Shown: one piece after another, positions 8,315-17,760 of the stretch
How the letters are laid out: each line of letters opens with the position of its first letter
How positions within the stretch are numbered: the first letter of the stretch is position 1
NCBI GenBank assembly: GCA_002419365.1
Contig: DIGA01000116.1
Coordinates: 1-64,000 of the forward strand
DNA from: Mageeibacillus sp. UBA5734
Lineage (GTDB): Bacteria; Bacillota; Clostridia; Saccharofermentanales; UBA5734
Length of the DNA stretch: 64,000 bases
Direction of reading: 5' to 3'
Notes under the pieces: model-generated
What the model saw: only the letters and a program-made list of their open reading frames with translations
Told to the model about the DNA's origin: nothing
The model's database searches: none
Position numbers and translations under genes: made by a program

Positions 8315-9461
8315 TATTTTCCTGGTTATCCAGACTGGCAGCCTGGTATTTGGCCACCTTGGCATTATGCTCATCGAGCGTATAGGAAAAGTCGCTGCTG
8401 CCTGTCTCGTCACCCTTGGAGACAAAGTAGAGGTAATCGTGGCTGGCCGGCCACAGGGCAGCCTTGATCGCCAGATCACCCGGCGAGCAGATCGGCCCTG
8501 GTGGCAAGCCTTGATTCGTGTACGTATTGTATGGACCTGTTATGGCATCAATGTCCGCCTGGGACAGCCAGAGTTTCGTTTCCAGGCCAGCTTCCTTGCG
8601 CATATAATTGATGGTCGCATCCGTTCCCAGGGGCATCTCCCGATCCAATCGGTTCCAGAAGACTTCGGAAATCGTGCGCATTTCCTCATTGAGGGACGTC
8701 TCGATCTGGATGATCGAGGCCAGGGTGATGGCCTCATCCAGCGAGATCCCCTGGGCTTGAGCCTGGTCGAAATACTTGTCCTGCAGTTTTTTCCCGGCAT
8801 TGTTGAGGAAGGTGCGGATGATGGTCTCTTCATCCGTGTTCATGTCAAATTCGTAGGTGTCCGGATAGAGGTAGCCCTGGAGCAGCCAATCGCGGCCTGG
8901 CTTCGGATCAATGGCAGCAACAAACGGGTAGTCGATGAATAGCTGAGGATTCTTCATCAGGCTGTCGAGCCGCTTTTCATCAAAGCTGACACCAGCAGCT
9001 GCCAGGCGTTCCTTGACCTCGCTGTAAGTCAGGCCTTCCGGGAACGTCACCCGGACGGCAATCGGCTTTTGGGTCAGGATGTACATGATCTCATCATAGC
9101 TCATGTCATCCGTGACATAATGCGTTCCAGCCAGGTAGGCACCATCAAAGCCATTGAATTTCGACAGGACCGTGAAAACCAGCGGATTGCTGATCACCTT
9201 GCGATCCTGGAGGATTTCAGCGATATCTGCCGTATCTGCCGCGCGGGGAATGTAGATCTCGATCGCGCCCTTGGTGTCCTTGCCGATTTTGAACTTGTTT
9301 TCGTCTTCGGGCTTCAAGAACTCGGCATCGAGCTGGTCAAAGCGTGTGTTCTGCGAGATGACATAGGTCATGCCAAAATAGAAGCCGATGGCGGAAATCA
9401 CCAGCAGAACAAAAATTGTGACAACGGTCATCAGGGTGCGTTTGACGCGGCGAGCCAGCAT
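8307..9461 (-). CDS. mltG: Endolytic murein transglycosylase (YceG-like)
   Basis: A 384-residue membrane-anchored lytic transglycosylase that cuts nascent glycan strands and so terminates peptidoglycan polymerisation. One transmembrane helix at residues 13-32, then the LysM-like region, then the YceG catalytic domain (LASIIQIETS, RLDREMPLGTDATINY, NTYTNQGLPPGPICSPG, YLYFVSKGD). The catalytic Glu, equivalent to E218 of the E. coli enzyme, is E254 in ASIIQIE; the preceding acidic residue is Gln here. It starts 9 bases after the typA stop and overlaps the U32 gene, so it is in the same transcript. Confidence 0.95.
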   Translation of the reverse strand: MLARRVKRTLMTVVTIFVLLVISAIGFYFGMTYVISQNTRFDQLDAEFLKPEDENKFKIGKDTKGAIEIYIPRAADTADIAEILQDRKVISNPLVFTVLSKFNGFDGAYLAGTHYVTDDMSYDEIMYILTQKPIAVRVTFPEGLTYSEVKERLAAAGVSFDEKRLDSLMKNPQLFIDYPFVAAIDPKPGRDWLLQGYLYPDTYEFDMNTDEETIIRTFLNNAGKKLQDKYFDQAQAQGISLDEAITLASIIQIETSLNEEMRTISEVFWNRLDREMPLGTDATINYMRKEAGLETKLWLSQADIDAITGPYNTYTNQGLPPGPICSPGDLAIKAALWPASHDYLYFVSKGDETGSSDFSYTLDEHNAKVAKYQAASLDNQENNG

Positions 9462-9470
9462 ATTACCTCA

Positions 9471-11318
9471 TCAGTCGTTTTTGCGCGAGCGTTGCTTGGC
9501 CCGCATCTCGGAGTTGAGGATCCGCTTTCTCAGGCGGATCGTCTTGGGGGTGACCTCAATCAGCTCGTCGTCCGAGACGAACTCCAGATGCTGCTCAAGG
9601 CTCATCTGGACCGGCGGGACGAGCCGCAACGCATCATCCGAGCCGGATGCGCGCATGTTGGTGACATGTTTTTTCTTGCAGACGTTGACGACAATGTCTT
9701 CGTTTTTGGGATTGGCACCGACCACCATGCCTTCATAAACGGGCGTTCCGGCACCGATGAAAAGGTTGCCGCGCTCTTGGGCGTTATACAGGCCATAGGC
9801 CACGGCATCGCCGGATTCCCAGGCGACAAGGACGCCGTGGGACCGGGTCTCGATTTCACCTTTCCAAGGTTCAAACCCGCTGATAACGCTGTTCATTATA
9901 CCATTGCCCTTGGTGTCGGTCAAAAACTCGGTCCGGTAACCGATCAGGCCACGCGACGGAATCGTGAACTCCAGGCGGGAATAACCCTTTTCCGGCGGCA
10001 GCATGTTGGTCAGTTCAGCGCGGCGGCGGCCCAGCTTTTCGATGACGGCACCGACAAAATCTTCCGGAACATCGATCATGACCATTTCAACCGGTTCACT
10101 GAGGACGCCATCGACTTCCTTGACAATGACTTTCGGCTTGGAGACCTGGAATTCATAGCCTTCGCGGCGCATCGTCTCAATCAGGATCGAAAGGTGGAGC
10201 TCACCACGGCCTTTGACGATGAAGGATTCGGTGGTATCAGTCTCTTCGAGCCGCATCGAGACATTGGTTTCCATTTCGCGGAACAGACGGTCACGCAGAT
10301 GACGCGAGGTGACGAACTTGCCTTCCCGGCCAGCAAACGGACTGTCGTTGACTGAGAAGGTCATGGCGATGGTTGGTTCGTCGATGTCGACGAAAGGCAG
10401 CGGCTCCGCCGCACCCTGGGCGCAGACGGTATCGCCGATGTTGATCTCGGGAATACCTGCCACGCAGACGATTTCACCGACCTGGGCGTCACTGATTTCA
10501 CTGCGCCTGAGGCCTTCATAGCGGAACAGCTTGACCACTCGGGCATTCTTGGTCGCAGAGTCATTGAAGGTGCAGACTGTGACGGTCTGGCTCTGGCTGA
10601 TGGTCCCGCGCTCGACCCGGCCGATGGCAATGCGGCCGATGTAGGAATCGTAGTCAATGTTGGAAACCAGCAGCTGCAGAGGGGCCTCAGGCTCACCCTT
10701 GGGGCACGGAATGTGGTCGACGATGGCTTCGAAAAGGGGGCGGAAATCCGCCTGGTCTTTCTTGTCGCCTTCGATATCCTTGAGGTCGAGGCAGGAGTAG
10801 CCGCTGCGTCCCGAGGCATAGATGATCGGAAAGTCAAGCTGGTGGTCATCAGCACCCAGCTCGATGAAGAGTTCGAGCACCATGTCAACGACTTCCAGCG
10901 GCCTGGCATCCGGACGGTCGATCTTGTTGATGACCACGATCGGCTGCAGCTTCATGGCCAGGGCTTTCCTGAGCACGAAACGTGTCTGCGGCATCGGACC
11001 ATCGTAGGCGTCAACGACCAGGAGCACGCCGTCGACCATCTTGAGCACGCGTTCAACTTCGCCACCGAAGTCGGCATGCCCAGGAGTATCGACGATGTTG
11101 ATCCGGTAATCGCCATAGCGGACTGCTGTGTTTTTGGCCAGGATGGTAATCCCACGCTCCCGTTCGAGGGCATTGGAGTCCATGACCTGTTCGACAACCT
11201 GCTCATTGTCCCGGAAGACACCGCTTTGCTTGAGCATGACATCGACCAGGGTGGTTTTGCCATGGTCGACGTGGGCAATGATGGCAATGTTGCGCAGGGT
11301 CTTGATTTCAGTTGACAC
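9471..11318 (-). CDS. typA: Ribosome-associated GTPase TypA/BipA
   Basis: A 615-residue translational GTPase. The G domain has AHVDHGKTTL (G1), RGITI (G2), DTPGHADFGG (G3) and NKIDRPDA (G4); domains II, III and V and the BipA-specific C-terminal domain follow. Length is normal for BipA (about 600-615) and there is no EF-G domain IV. It helps 50S assembly and stress or cold growth. The start codon is GTG, with AGGAG about 11 bases upstream. It begins 15 bases after the der stop, so the two ribosome-assembly GTPases are co-transcribed. Confidence 0.97.
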   Translation of the reverse strand: MSTEIKTLRNIAIIAHVDHGKTTLVDVMLKQSGVFRDNEQVVEQVMDSNALERERGITILAKNTAVRYGDYRINIVDTPGHADFGGEVERVLKMVDGVLLVVDAYDGPMPQTRFVLRKALAMKLQPIVVINKIDRPDARPLEVVDMVLELFIELGADDHQLDFPIIYASGRSGYSCLDLKDIEGDKKDQADFRPLFEAIVDHIPCPKGEPEAPLQLLVSNIDYDSYIGRIAIGRVERGTISQSQTVTVCTFNDSATKNARVVKLFRYEGLRRSEISDAQVGEIVCVAGIPEINIGDTVCAQGAAEPLPFVDIDEPTIAMTFSVNDSPFAGREGKFVTSRHLRDRLFREMETNVSMRLEETDTTESFIVKGRGELHLSILIETMRREGYEFQVSKPKVIVKEVDGVLSEPVEMVMIDVPEDFVGAVIEKLGRRRAELTNMLPPEKGYSRLEFTIPSRGLIGYRTEFLTDTKGNGIMNSVISGFEPWKGEIETRSHGVLVAWESGDAVAYGLYNAQERGNLFIGAGTPVYEGMVVGANPKNEDIVVNVCKKKHVTNMRASGSDDALRLVPPVQMSLEQHLEFVSDDELIEVTPKTIRLRKRILNSEMRAKQRSRKND

Positions 11319-11333
11319 GTTCGGAGGTTCTCC

Positions 11334-12659
11334 TTAATCTTCTTTGTTCTTGTCGCGGAGCATGATCCAGATCGGCGTACCGGCAAAGCCATAATTTTTG
11401 CGGAACTGGTTTTCAAGGTACCGTTCATAAGAGAAATGCATCAGGTGATGGTCATTGACGAACAGGACGAATTGCGGCGGCCGGACCCCGACTTGGGTGC
11501 CATAGTAGATCTTGAGGTGGCGGCCCTTGTCCTGGGGCGTCGGAACCATGGCGGTCGATTCGTTCAGCAAGTCATTGAGCATGCCGGTCGTCAGGCGCTG
11601 GCTGGCACTGTTATGGACCTCGTTGATCTTTTCAAAGAGGCGATGGACACGCTGGCCAGACTTGGCAGAAATAAACACGACGGGGGCATAGGCCATGAAA
11701 GGGAACTTCTCCCGTACCTGGCGCTCGTAGTTTTCCAACGTGCCGGTTTCTTTTTCGACCAGGTCCCATTTGTTGATGACCAGGATCGACGCCTTGCCGG
11801 CATTGTGGGCATAACCAGCCACTTTCGTATCCTGTTCGGTCACGCCCTCGGAGGCATCGATCAGGATCAGGCAGACCTGTGCCCGTTCGATCGCAGCCAG
11901 GGATCGGATCATGCTGTATTTTTCGACACTCTCATCGATCCGGCTCTTTTTTCTCAGGCCAGCGGTGTCGATGAACCGGTAGCTGCCAAACTCGTTGGAG
12001 AAGTCCGAGTCGATCGCGTCGCGCGTGGTGCCAGGGATGTTGGACACGATCGAACGCTCAAAACCGAGAATCCGGTTGATGAGAGAGGATTTACCAGCAT
12101 TGGGCTTGCCGATGACAGCCACCGAAATCCGTTCCTCATCCCCTTCGTGTTCAGAAGAATCCGGAAAATAGGTGAAGACTTCATCGAGCAGTTCACCAAT
12201 CCCGAGGCGGTGGGCTGAGGAAATCGCAAAAATATCGCCCAGGCCGAGGTTGTAGAATTCGTAGGCATCGGGTGGTGTATCGCCGACAAAATCTGCCTTG
12301 TTGACTCCGACGACAACCGGTTTGCCAGATTTCCTGAGCATTTCGGCAATTTCTGCATCGTCTGCCGTCAGGCCAGCCTTGATGTCGACAACAAAAACGA
12401 TGACATCGGCTGTGTCGATGGCGATCTGCGCCTGCTCGCGCATGGAGCGCAAGATGATGTCGTCGGTCTTGGGCTCGATACCGCCGGTGTCGATGATCGA
12501 AAAGGGGCGGCCGCGCCATTCGGCATCGGCATAAATCCGGTCGCGTGTGATACCCGGTTCGTCGTCAACGATCGAAACCCGCTCCCCTGCCAGGTAATTG
12601 AACAGGGTCGATTTGCCGACATTGGGCCGGCCGACGATCGCTACAATCGGTTTGCTCAT
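11334..12659 (-). CDS. der: Ribosome biogenesis GTPase Der (EngA)
   Basis: A 441-residue protein with two tandem GTPase domains: GRPNVGKSTLFN (about residue 10), DTGG and NKAD in the first, then GKPNAGKSSLINRI (about residue 184), DTAGL and NKWD in the second, and a C-terminal KH-like domain ending in a basic tail. This is the standard architecture for 50S maturation factor Der. Its ATG overlaps the DUF512 gene stop by four bases. The der-DUF512 pairing is common in Clostridia. Confidence 0.98.
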   Translation of the reverse strand: MSKPIVAIVGRPNVGKSTLFNYLAGERVSIVDDEPGITRDRIYADAEWRGRPFSIIDTGGIEPKTDDIILRSMREQAQIAIDTADVIVFVVDIKAGLTADDAEIAEMLRKSGKPVVVGVNKADFVGDTPPDAYEFYNLGLGDIFAISSAHRLGIGELLDEVFTYFPDSSEHEGDEERISVAVIGKPNAGKSSLINRILGFERSIVSNIPGTTRDAIDSDFSNEFGSYRFIDTAGLRKKSRIDESVEKYSMIRSLAAIERAQVCLILIDASEGVTEQDTKVAGYAHNAGKASILVINKWDLVEKETGTLENYERQVREKFPFMAYAPVVFISAKSGQRVHRLFEKINEVHNSASQRLTTGMLNDLLNESTAMVPTPQDKGRHLKIYYGTQVGVRPPQFVLFVNDHHLMHFSYERYLENQFRKNYGFAGTPIWIMLRDKNKED

Positions 12660-14047
12660 AGAGGTGCACTCCTTTTTGCATGTAGCCAGTTAAGGCCGCT
12701 GACCAGACCCTCGGCATCTGCCCGGACAACATGGACCGGAACAGCCAGTTCATTGGCCAGGGCTTCGAGGGTGATGTCATCCAGGAAAACAGGGCTGTCT
12801 GCCTTGAGCATGCAGGCTGGGATCAAGACTTGGTCGCCTGGTTTAAGGTTTGGCTTCAACTGCCGGATCACGTCCTGTCCTGTCAATAGTCCAGTGACTG
12901 TGATGGTGTCGCCGAAAAAGTGGTTGGTGACTACAGCAGCAGTGACAGCAATCTCCATCGCCTGGCTCAGCACCTGGGCAGCTGATTCCAGGATCGGTCC
13001 GGCGAGTGTGCCGGTCACCAGCCAGATCTGGCCCCTGGTTTGGCGTTCGAAGGATCTGCCTTCAGCGTACAGCGGTTCTCTGGCTGGGATCGGCCTCTCA
13101 CCCGAGAGGTGGGCCTCAAGCGTCGCAGCAAAAAGCGAAGCCATGCCAACGCCGTTTTCCAGCTGGGGGAAATCATCATAATCCGAAGCCGCCGGCAAGG
13201 GCACCCCGCCACGCAGGTAGAATTCGTCCGATGCGTACAGAATGCGGCTGTTCGCCTCTTGGAGGAAGTGGACCTGGTAACGCTGGACGGTCTCGATCAC
13301 AGCCTGGCATTCCTCTTTTGTAAAAGGTCGCATCGGAGCCAGATGATTCTCCTCGCGGAAGCGCGTGACTCCGACCGGCACGATGGCTATGCTCTGGACA
13401 GAGGGGCGCAACGAGGATAGGTCATGCAATGTTCTTTCCAGGGCTTCCTTGTCGTTCCAGTCCGGACAGAGCACGATCTGGGTATTGAGCGCAATCCCTG
13501 CAGCTGCAATTCGTTCCAGGCGTTCCATGATCTGGCCCGATTTGGGATTTTTCATCATCCGGACCCGCAAATCCGGGTCGGTGGTATGGACCGAGATGTT
13601 CATCGGAGAGAACCGGTAGGCAATCAGGCGGTCCAGTTCCTGGTCGGTGATATTCGTCAGGGTGACGTAGTTACCGGTCAAAAAAGTCAGGCGCAGGTCA
13701 TCGTCTTTGAAATACAAGGTCTTGCGCATTCCTTTGGGCAGCTGGTCAATGAAGCAGAAGACACACTTGTTGTGGCAGTGGGTGCATTCATCGAGGAGGG
13801 CTTCCTCAAACTCCAGGCCGAGATCTTCGTCTTCGTCTTTTTCGATTTCATAATCGACGACAGCACCATCCGGATGCTCGATCCGGACGACGAGTTCTTC
13901 GGCAAGCTGGCGCAGGCGATAGTCAAACACATCGCGCACCGGCTGGCCATCGATGGCAATCAACCGGTCACCGGCTGCAAGGTCCAGTTCTTCTGCGATG
14001 CTGCCTGGCTGGCAGCCTCTGATCAGCTGGCCCTCTTTCCTGGGCAT
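12656..14047 (-). CDS. DUF512 protein: PDZ domain plus radical-SAM-like domain
   Basis: A 463-residue cytosolic protein. Residues 1-70 form a PDZ-like domain (PGSIAEELDLAAGDRLIAID). Next comes the Cys cluster CTHCHNKCVFCFIDQLP (about residue 88), a variant CxxCxxxCxxC that resembles a radical SAM iron-sulfur site but does not have exactly the CxxxCxxC spacing. The C-terminal DUF512 region includes FLTGNYVTLTN, NISVHTTDP and DEFYLRGG. ATG with GGAAGGGG upstream. First gene of the run with der, typA, mltG and the U32 gene. Biochemical role unknown; coupling to der suggests ribosome or RNA work, which is inference only. Confidence 0.9.
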   Translation of the reverse strand: MPRKEGQLIRGCQPGSIAEELDLAAGDRLIAIDGQPVRDVFDYRLRQLAEELVVRIEHPDGAVVDYEIEKDEDEDLGLEFEEALLDECTHCHNKCVFCFIDQLPKGMRKTLYFKDDDLRLTFLTGNYVTLTNITDQELDRLIAYRFSPMNISVHTTDPDLRVRMMKNPKSGQIMERLERIAAAGIALNTQIVLCPDWNDKEALERTLHDLSSLRPSVQSIAIVPVGVTRFREENHLAPMRPFTKEECQAVIETVQRYQVHFLQEANSRILYASDEFYLRGGVPLPAASDYDDFPQLENGVGMASLFAATLEAHLSGERPIPAREPLYAEGRSFERQTRGQIWLVTGTLAGPILESAAQVLSQAMEIAVTAAVVTNHFFGDTITVTGLLTGQDVIRQLKPNLKPGDQVLIPACMLKADSPVFLDDITLEALANELAVPVHVVRADAEGLVSGLNWLHAKRSAPL

Positions 14048-14065
14048 GTCAGTCCCCTTCCATAG

Positions 14066-14100
14066 AAAAAGCAGCGAGTCCGAATACTCATCCCCGCTGC
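14066..14100 (-). terminator. Rho-independent terminator of rpmF
   Basis: On the minus strand GCAGCG pairs with CGCTGC, with an inner GAGT/ACTC, followed by five T. It lies between the rpmF stop and the DUF512 start, separating the two units. Confidence 0.7.
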
Positions 14101-14156
14101 GTCATCGTTCTGTTGCCTTTTCTTCTCGTCGCAATGCTAAAAGGGTCAAAAGAAGC

Positions 14157-14336
14157 TTACTGAGCCACCTTGACGACTTCGCGGCCAGCGTAATAGCCAC
14201 AAGCCTTGCAGACCTTGTGTGCCATTTTCTTCGTGTGGCACTGCGGGCAATCAACGAGCCCCGGGACGCTCAATTTCCAGAGAGAGCGATGCCGTGAAGT
14301 TCTAGCCTTGGACCATTTCCGTTTGGGGTTTGCCAT
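14157..14336 (-). CDS. rpmF: 50S ribosomal protein L32
   Basis: A 59-residue protein beginning MANPKRKWSKARTSRHRS, with the bacterial L32 zinc ribbon CPQC (about residue 30) and CKAC (about residue 46), i.e. the four-Cys form. GGAGG lies upstream of the ATG. It follows the DUF177 gene by 40 bases, the classic yceD-rpmF arrangement, and ends at the terminator at 14066-14100. Confidence 0.97.
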   Translation of the reverse strand: MANPKRKWSKARTSRHRSLWKLSVPGLVDCPQCHTKKMAHKVCKACGYYAGREVVKVAQ

Positions 14337-14376
14337 TCCAATTCACCTCCATGTTGTGCGCAAGGTTAGCGTCCGG

Positions 14377-14895
14377 CTAATCCTGCAGCAGTTGTTTCAA
14401 TTGACTGAAGGGGGACTCCTGGTCTGGATGATCATCCCCGCACGTGCAGTGTCCAAGGTTGAGATTCTGGCCGCAGACTGGACACAAGCCTTGGCAATCC
14501 GGACTGCAGACGATCTTTTGCGGCTCAGAAAGCAGCAGATTGTCATGCAGCGCCTGTCGGATATCTATCACATGTCCCTCGTACCGATACCCTTCCTCAT
14601 CGAGGCCGGTATTGGTGGCAAGAAGGCCTGGCCGGTAATCCTCGGCGACATCGGCAGCCAGGTCACTGGTCACCGGGACGAGGCAGCGGGCACAGGGTTC
14701 TGTCAGGGTGGCGTGAAGCTTGCCATCCAGGCGATAACTGCCCTTGCCGGTGTTTTCGATCCGCCCGGAGAACGAAATTGCCGAGAATCCGGCAGTGTCC
14801 CCAGGGTCCAAACCCAGTTCAGCTGAGCTTGGGGCCAGATCGAGTTCCAGGAAATCACCTGTATGATGTGAAATCGGCAAGATATCAATCAGCAC
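14377..14895 (-). CDS. DUF177 (YceD family) 23S rRNA accumulation protein
   Basis: A 172-residue YceD/DUF177 protein. The family signature is seen at EPCARCLVPV (about residue 67), and a C-terminal four-Cys cluster (CSPDCQGLCPVCGQNLN, about residues 130-146) looks like a zinc site, as in many Firmicute members. In E. coli and plants the family supports 23S rRNA accumulation. It immediately precedes rpmF, and this linkage is the strongest argument for its identity. Start ATG with a GGAGGTG just upstream. Confidence 0.93.
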   Translation of the reverse strand: MLIDILPISHHTGDFLELDLAPSSAELGLDPGDTAGFSAISFSGRIENTGKGSYRLDGKLHATLTEPCARCLVPVTSDLAADVAEDYRPGLLATNTGLDEEGYRYEGHVIDIRQALHDNLLLSEPQKIVCSPDCQGLCPVCGQNLNLGHCTCGDDHPDQESPFSQLKQLLQD

Positions 14896-14946
14896 AGGAC
14901 ACCTCCAAACACGCGAACAACATTATCCCAGACTGGACGGTATCTG

Positions 14947-15378
14947 TCAACCTTTCAAGCGAATTTCCAGATCCAGTTTCTGGGTGGCCGTTTCCTGCTG
15001 GTTGAAATCGATGGAATAGCCCAGATGAATGGACCCACCATCTGCACCAAGCGTTGACTGGGCTTTGGTGGTGTAGATTCCGATGGCCAGGTTGCCATAG
15101 GGCGTCGCCAGGTTGGTGATATGGCGGCTGCCCTGGACAAAGACCATTTCCATCTCATGACTGCCGCTTCGCAGCAAGGTCACAGTGCCATCCGAATCAA
15201 CCCGGATGGTGGTCCGCGTCCCGTCAAGGCCGGTCGCTTCACTTTCATCGTACGCAACAAGCCAGCTGTCATTTTTCTTGTACAACTGGCCTTCTGTGGT
15301 CAGGCGAATGGCCTGGGGTTCTTCGTCCGCCCCCCATTGCTGGCCTTCGATGGTGATCATGGCATTGTTGTGGATCAT
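14947..15378 (-). CDS. DUF1934 (YwiB-like) beta-barrel protein
   Basis: A 143-residue protein of the DUF1934 family, a small calycin-like beta barrel common in Firmicutes. Alternating strand pattern throughout, with the family segments DSWLVAYDESEATGLDGTRT and PYGNLAIGIYTTKAQ. No signal peptide or membrane helix. It starts 12 bases downstream of the murI stop on the same strand, so it belongs to the ddl-murI unit. Function unknown; the family has been structurally characterised but has no agreed activity. Confidence 0.85.
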   Translation of the reverse strand: MIHNNAMITIEGQQWGADEEPQAIRLTTEGQLYKKNDSWLVAYDESEATGLDGTRTTIRVDSDGTVTLLRSGSHEMEMVFVQGSRHITNLATPYGNLAIGIYTTKAQSTLGADGGSIHLGYSIDFNQQETATQKLDLEIRLKG

Positions 15379-15390
15379 GGCAGGATTTCC

Positions 15391-16206
15391 TCAGTAACGT
15401 TCAATATCGATGCAGCCAGCGGCAAGAATCGGTTGATCCATGAAAACGCTGCCCAATTCCTGGAATTGCCGGGCATCATCGCTGGTATAGTAGGAATGAC
15501 TGGCTGGTGCATCACCTTGATTGAGCAAATTCTGGCTGTGAAGGACAGATTCGACGCGGGCAGCCACCTTGGAGCCCGCATTGACTAGCCGGACGGACTG
15601 GCCCATCGTCCGGGCAATCACTGGGACGAGCAATGGATAATGGGTACAGCCCAGGATCAAGGTATCGATCCCAGCCTTTTTGAGCGGCTGGAGATATTCA
15701 TCCGCCACAGCCTGGCTGACCGGATGGTCCCACCAGCCTTCTTCAGCGAGTCCGACAAACAGAGGGCAAGCCTGCTGGATGATCTGGGGGGTATCCGTCG
15801 AAGCGGCACGGACCGCTTCGACATAGACACCGCTGTTGACGGTTCCTTTGGTCCCGATGATGCCGATTTTCTGGTTGGTCGTCGCGGCTGCACCTGCATT
15901 TGCGCCCGGCGTGATCACTTCGATCACCGGCACCGGGGCGAAGTTGCGCACAGCCTCAAATGCATGCGAGCTGGCAGTGTTGCAGGCAATCACGATCATC
16001 TTGACCTTTTTTTCCAGCAAAAAACGGGCAATCTGCAGGGAATATTTGATGATGGTTTCTTTGGATTTCGTGCCATAGGGAGTCCGGCCGGAATCGCCAA
16101 AATAGATGGTGCTTTCACAGGGCAGCCGTTCATGAATGGCGCGCAGAACAGTCAACCCGCCCAGGCCTGAATCAAAAACCCCGATCGGCAAGTGGGCTGG
16201 ATTCAT
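15391..16206 (-). CDS. murI: Glutamate racemase
   Basis: A 271-residue enzyme that makes D-glutamate for peptidoglycan. It has GVFDSGLGGLTVLRAI near the N terminus, DSGRTPYGTKS, the first catalytic Cys in IACNTASS and the second in GCTHYPLL. I choose the ATG at 16206, which overlaps the ddl stop as ATGA and has GCAGGAGC upstream; a longer in-frame ATG at 16257 would lie inside ddl. Coupled to ddl, giving both D-amino-acid branches of wall-precursor synthesis in one unit. Confidence 0.97.
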   Translation of the reverse strand: MNPAHLPIGVFDSGLGGLTVLRAIHERLPCESTIYFGDSGRTPYGTKSKETIIKYSLQIARFLLEKKVKMIVIACNTASSHAFEAVRNFAPVPVIEVITPGANAGAAATTNQKIGIIGTKGTVNSGVYVEAVRAASTDTPQIIQQACPLFVGLAEEGWWDHPVSQAVADEYLQPLKKAGIDTLILGCTHYPLLVPVIARTMGQSVRLVNAGSKVAARVESVLHSQNLLNQGDAPASHSYYTSDDARQFQELGSVFMDQPILAAGCIDIERY

Positions 16207-17300
16207 ATCTGCTCCTGCCTCGTGCGTGATTTTTTCTCTGCGACGGCGTACTGGCACAGTTTTTTGACCAGCATCTCCAGTGGTACACCGGAAGCCGCAA
16301 AGGCTTTGGGGAAAATGCTGATCGGTGTAAAGCCCGGCAGGGTATTGATTTCATTGATCAACAGGCGATTGGTATCGCGTTCGAGGAAAAAGTCCACGCG
16401 TGACAAGCCTCTGCACCCAAGCGCTTTGTACGCCTTGATCGCCAGCCGACGCACCTTGGCCGCCAGCTCAGCCGGCAATTCAGCCGGGACCAGAACTTCG
16501 GCACCGTCAGCTTTGAAATATTTGGCTTCGTAATCGTAGTATTCGACCGATTCACTGGTGCGAACCTCACCAATCACGGCTGTTTTTGGAGATTCATTGC
16601 CCATCACGGCGACTTCAATCTCGCGCGCCCGGATGAATTCCTCGACGATCACCTGGTTATCAAACTGGCTGACAATCTTCAGGGCTTCCACCAGGCTGGT
16701 ACTGTCGTCGGCCCGCTGGGTGCCAACTGAGGATCCACCATTGTTTGGCTTGAGGAAACAGGGGTATCCGATCTTGCTTTCCACGCGGCTGGCAACCCTT
16801 TGTGGATTGCGCTCGATCTCAGACCGAGTGACGGCCAAATAGCGGCACTGTGGAATGCGTGCTGCCTTGAAAAGGATTTTGGCATGGAGCTTGTCCATTC
16901 CGGCAGCCGATGCCAGGACACCACAGCCAACATACGGAATACCTGACAGTTCCAGAAGACCTTGCAAGGTGCCATCTTCGTTATTGATGCCATGGACAGC
17001 TGGGAAAACCACATCGGGCAGCTGGGCGTGGAACTGGGTGATAAATTCACGCGGTGAACGCACAGGGACTGGCAATTGGCCAGCGGTCTGTTCCCGGGCC
17101 ATTTTTTCCCAGGAACCATCGAGGATCGCCTCATCCGGTCCTGTATAGGCCAGCCAGTCACCATTCTGGGCAATTCCTGTGCATTGGACTGAGTAGCCAG
17201 CCCGGCGCAGACCACCGACGATATTGAAAGCCGAACGCAACGAGATCACATGTTCCGTCGACACACCACCAAATAAAACCAGGACTTTCCGAATCGCCAT
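16203..17300 (-). CDS. ddl: D-alanine--D-alanine ligase
   Basis: A 365-residue ATP-grasp ligase for the D-Ala-D-Ala dipeptide. Visible: LFGGVSTEHVISLRSA (substrate loop, EHxxS), HGINNEDGTLQGLLE, PYVGCGVLASAAGMDKLHAK, KPNNGGSSVGTQ (ATP-binding loop), and INTLPGFTPISIFP (metal ligands and end of active site). The length matches VanA/DdlA-type enzymes. I choose ATG at 17300, with GAGAGGTG ten bases upstream; the longer frame beginning at 17330 adds residues unlike the family start. Confidence 0.97.
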   Translation of the reverse strand: MAIRKVLVLFGGVSTEHVISLRSAFNIVGGLRRAGYSVQCTGIAQNGDWLAYTGPDEAILDGSWEKMAREQTAGQLPVPVRSPREFITQFHAQLPDVVFPAVHGINNEDGTLQGLLELSGIPYVGCGVLASAAGMDKLHAKILFKAARIPQCRYLAVTRSEIERNPQRVASRVESKIGYPCFLKPNNGGSSVGTQRADDSTSLVEALKIVSQFDNQVIVEEFIRAREIEVAVMGNESPKTAVIGEVRTSESVEYYDYEAKYFKADGAEVLVPAELPAELAAKVRRLAIKAYKALGCRGLSRVDFFLERDTNRLLINEINTLPGFTPISIFPKAFAASGVPLEMLVKKLCQYAVAEKKSRTRQEQI

Positions 17301-17420
17301 TGATACGATACACCTCTCGATCACCGGCACATGGACAGCAGGAACAAGCCATCCAGCGGCCGGGTCAATATCCGATTCAGTTTAGCCCAGAGACCGGAGG
17401 TGGTCAAGGAGTGGCAGGTT

Positions 17421-17662
17421 GAGGCTCTTTGCTTTTCCCCGTGATGTTACTGTGAAAAGCGTGACATGTTCGGAGGGAATGTTCCGTCCATGGTGCCAGA
17501 CCTGCCGGCCAGGGAGCTTCAATGATGTGAAAGCAAACCAGACCTGCCGTCAAAACTGGCACGTCTCAAAAACTTTCCTCAAATCTTCCATGCCCCATGG
17601 CCACACTCTTGCTGGAATCCGCTGCATTTTTACATGCCTTTCACGGAAACAAGCAAAGAACC
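17421..17662. repeat. Repeat island 2 with inverted ends (242 bp)
   Basis: Left end at 17421-17446 (GGCTCTTTGCTT then CCCCGTGA) and right end at 17639-17662 (TTTCACGG then AAGCAAAGAACC) are imperfect inverted copies of the same end-motif. Inside, 17464-17515 is a diverged 52-bp unit (GGAATGTTCCGTCCATGGTG) resembling those of island 1. There is no coding potential. This occupies the middle of the 524-base gap between ddl and the next gene; 17663-17760 shows nothing further that I recognise. Confidence 0.65.
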
Positions 17663-17760
17663 CAGGGGGATCATCCGGCTTGCTCAGACATCCTCGTCGC
17701 TTGCGCGCCTGCGGAACTCGCCGCCGGATGGCCCCCTGTCATTCTTGACACAGGGAAAAA

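Noticed and set aside
8307..9461. MltG thought to have lost its catalytic Glu (ASIIQIE instead of ASIIEKE)
   Set aside because: Counting along the E. coli protein places the catalytic E218 at the second acidic position, which is kept here (E254); only the preceding Glu is replaced by Gln.
9069..10355. 428-codon plus-strand open frame across mltG and typA
   Set aside because: Antisense to two well-supported genes and crosses their junction.
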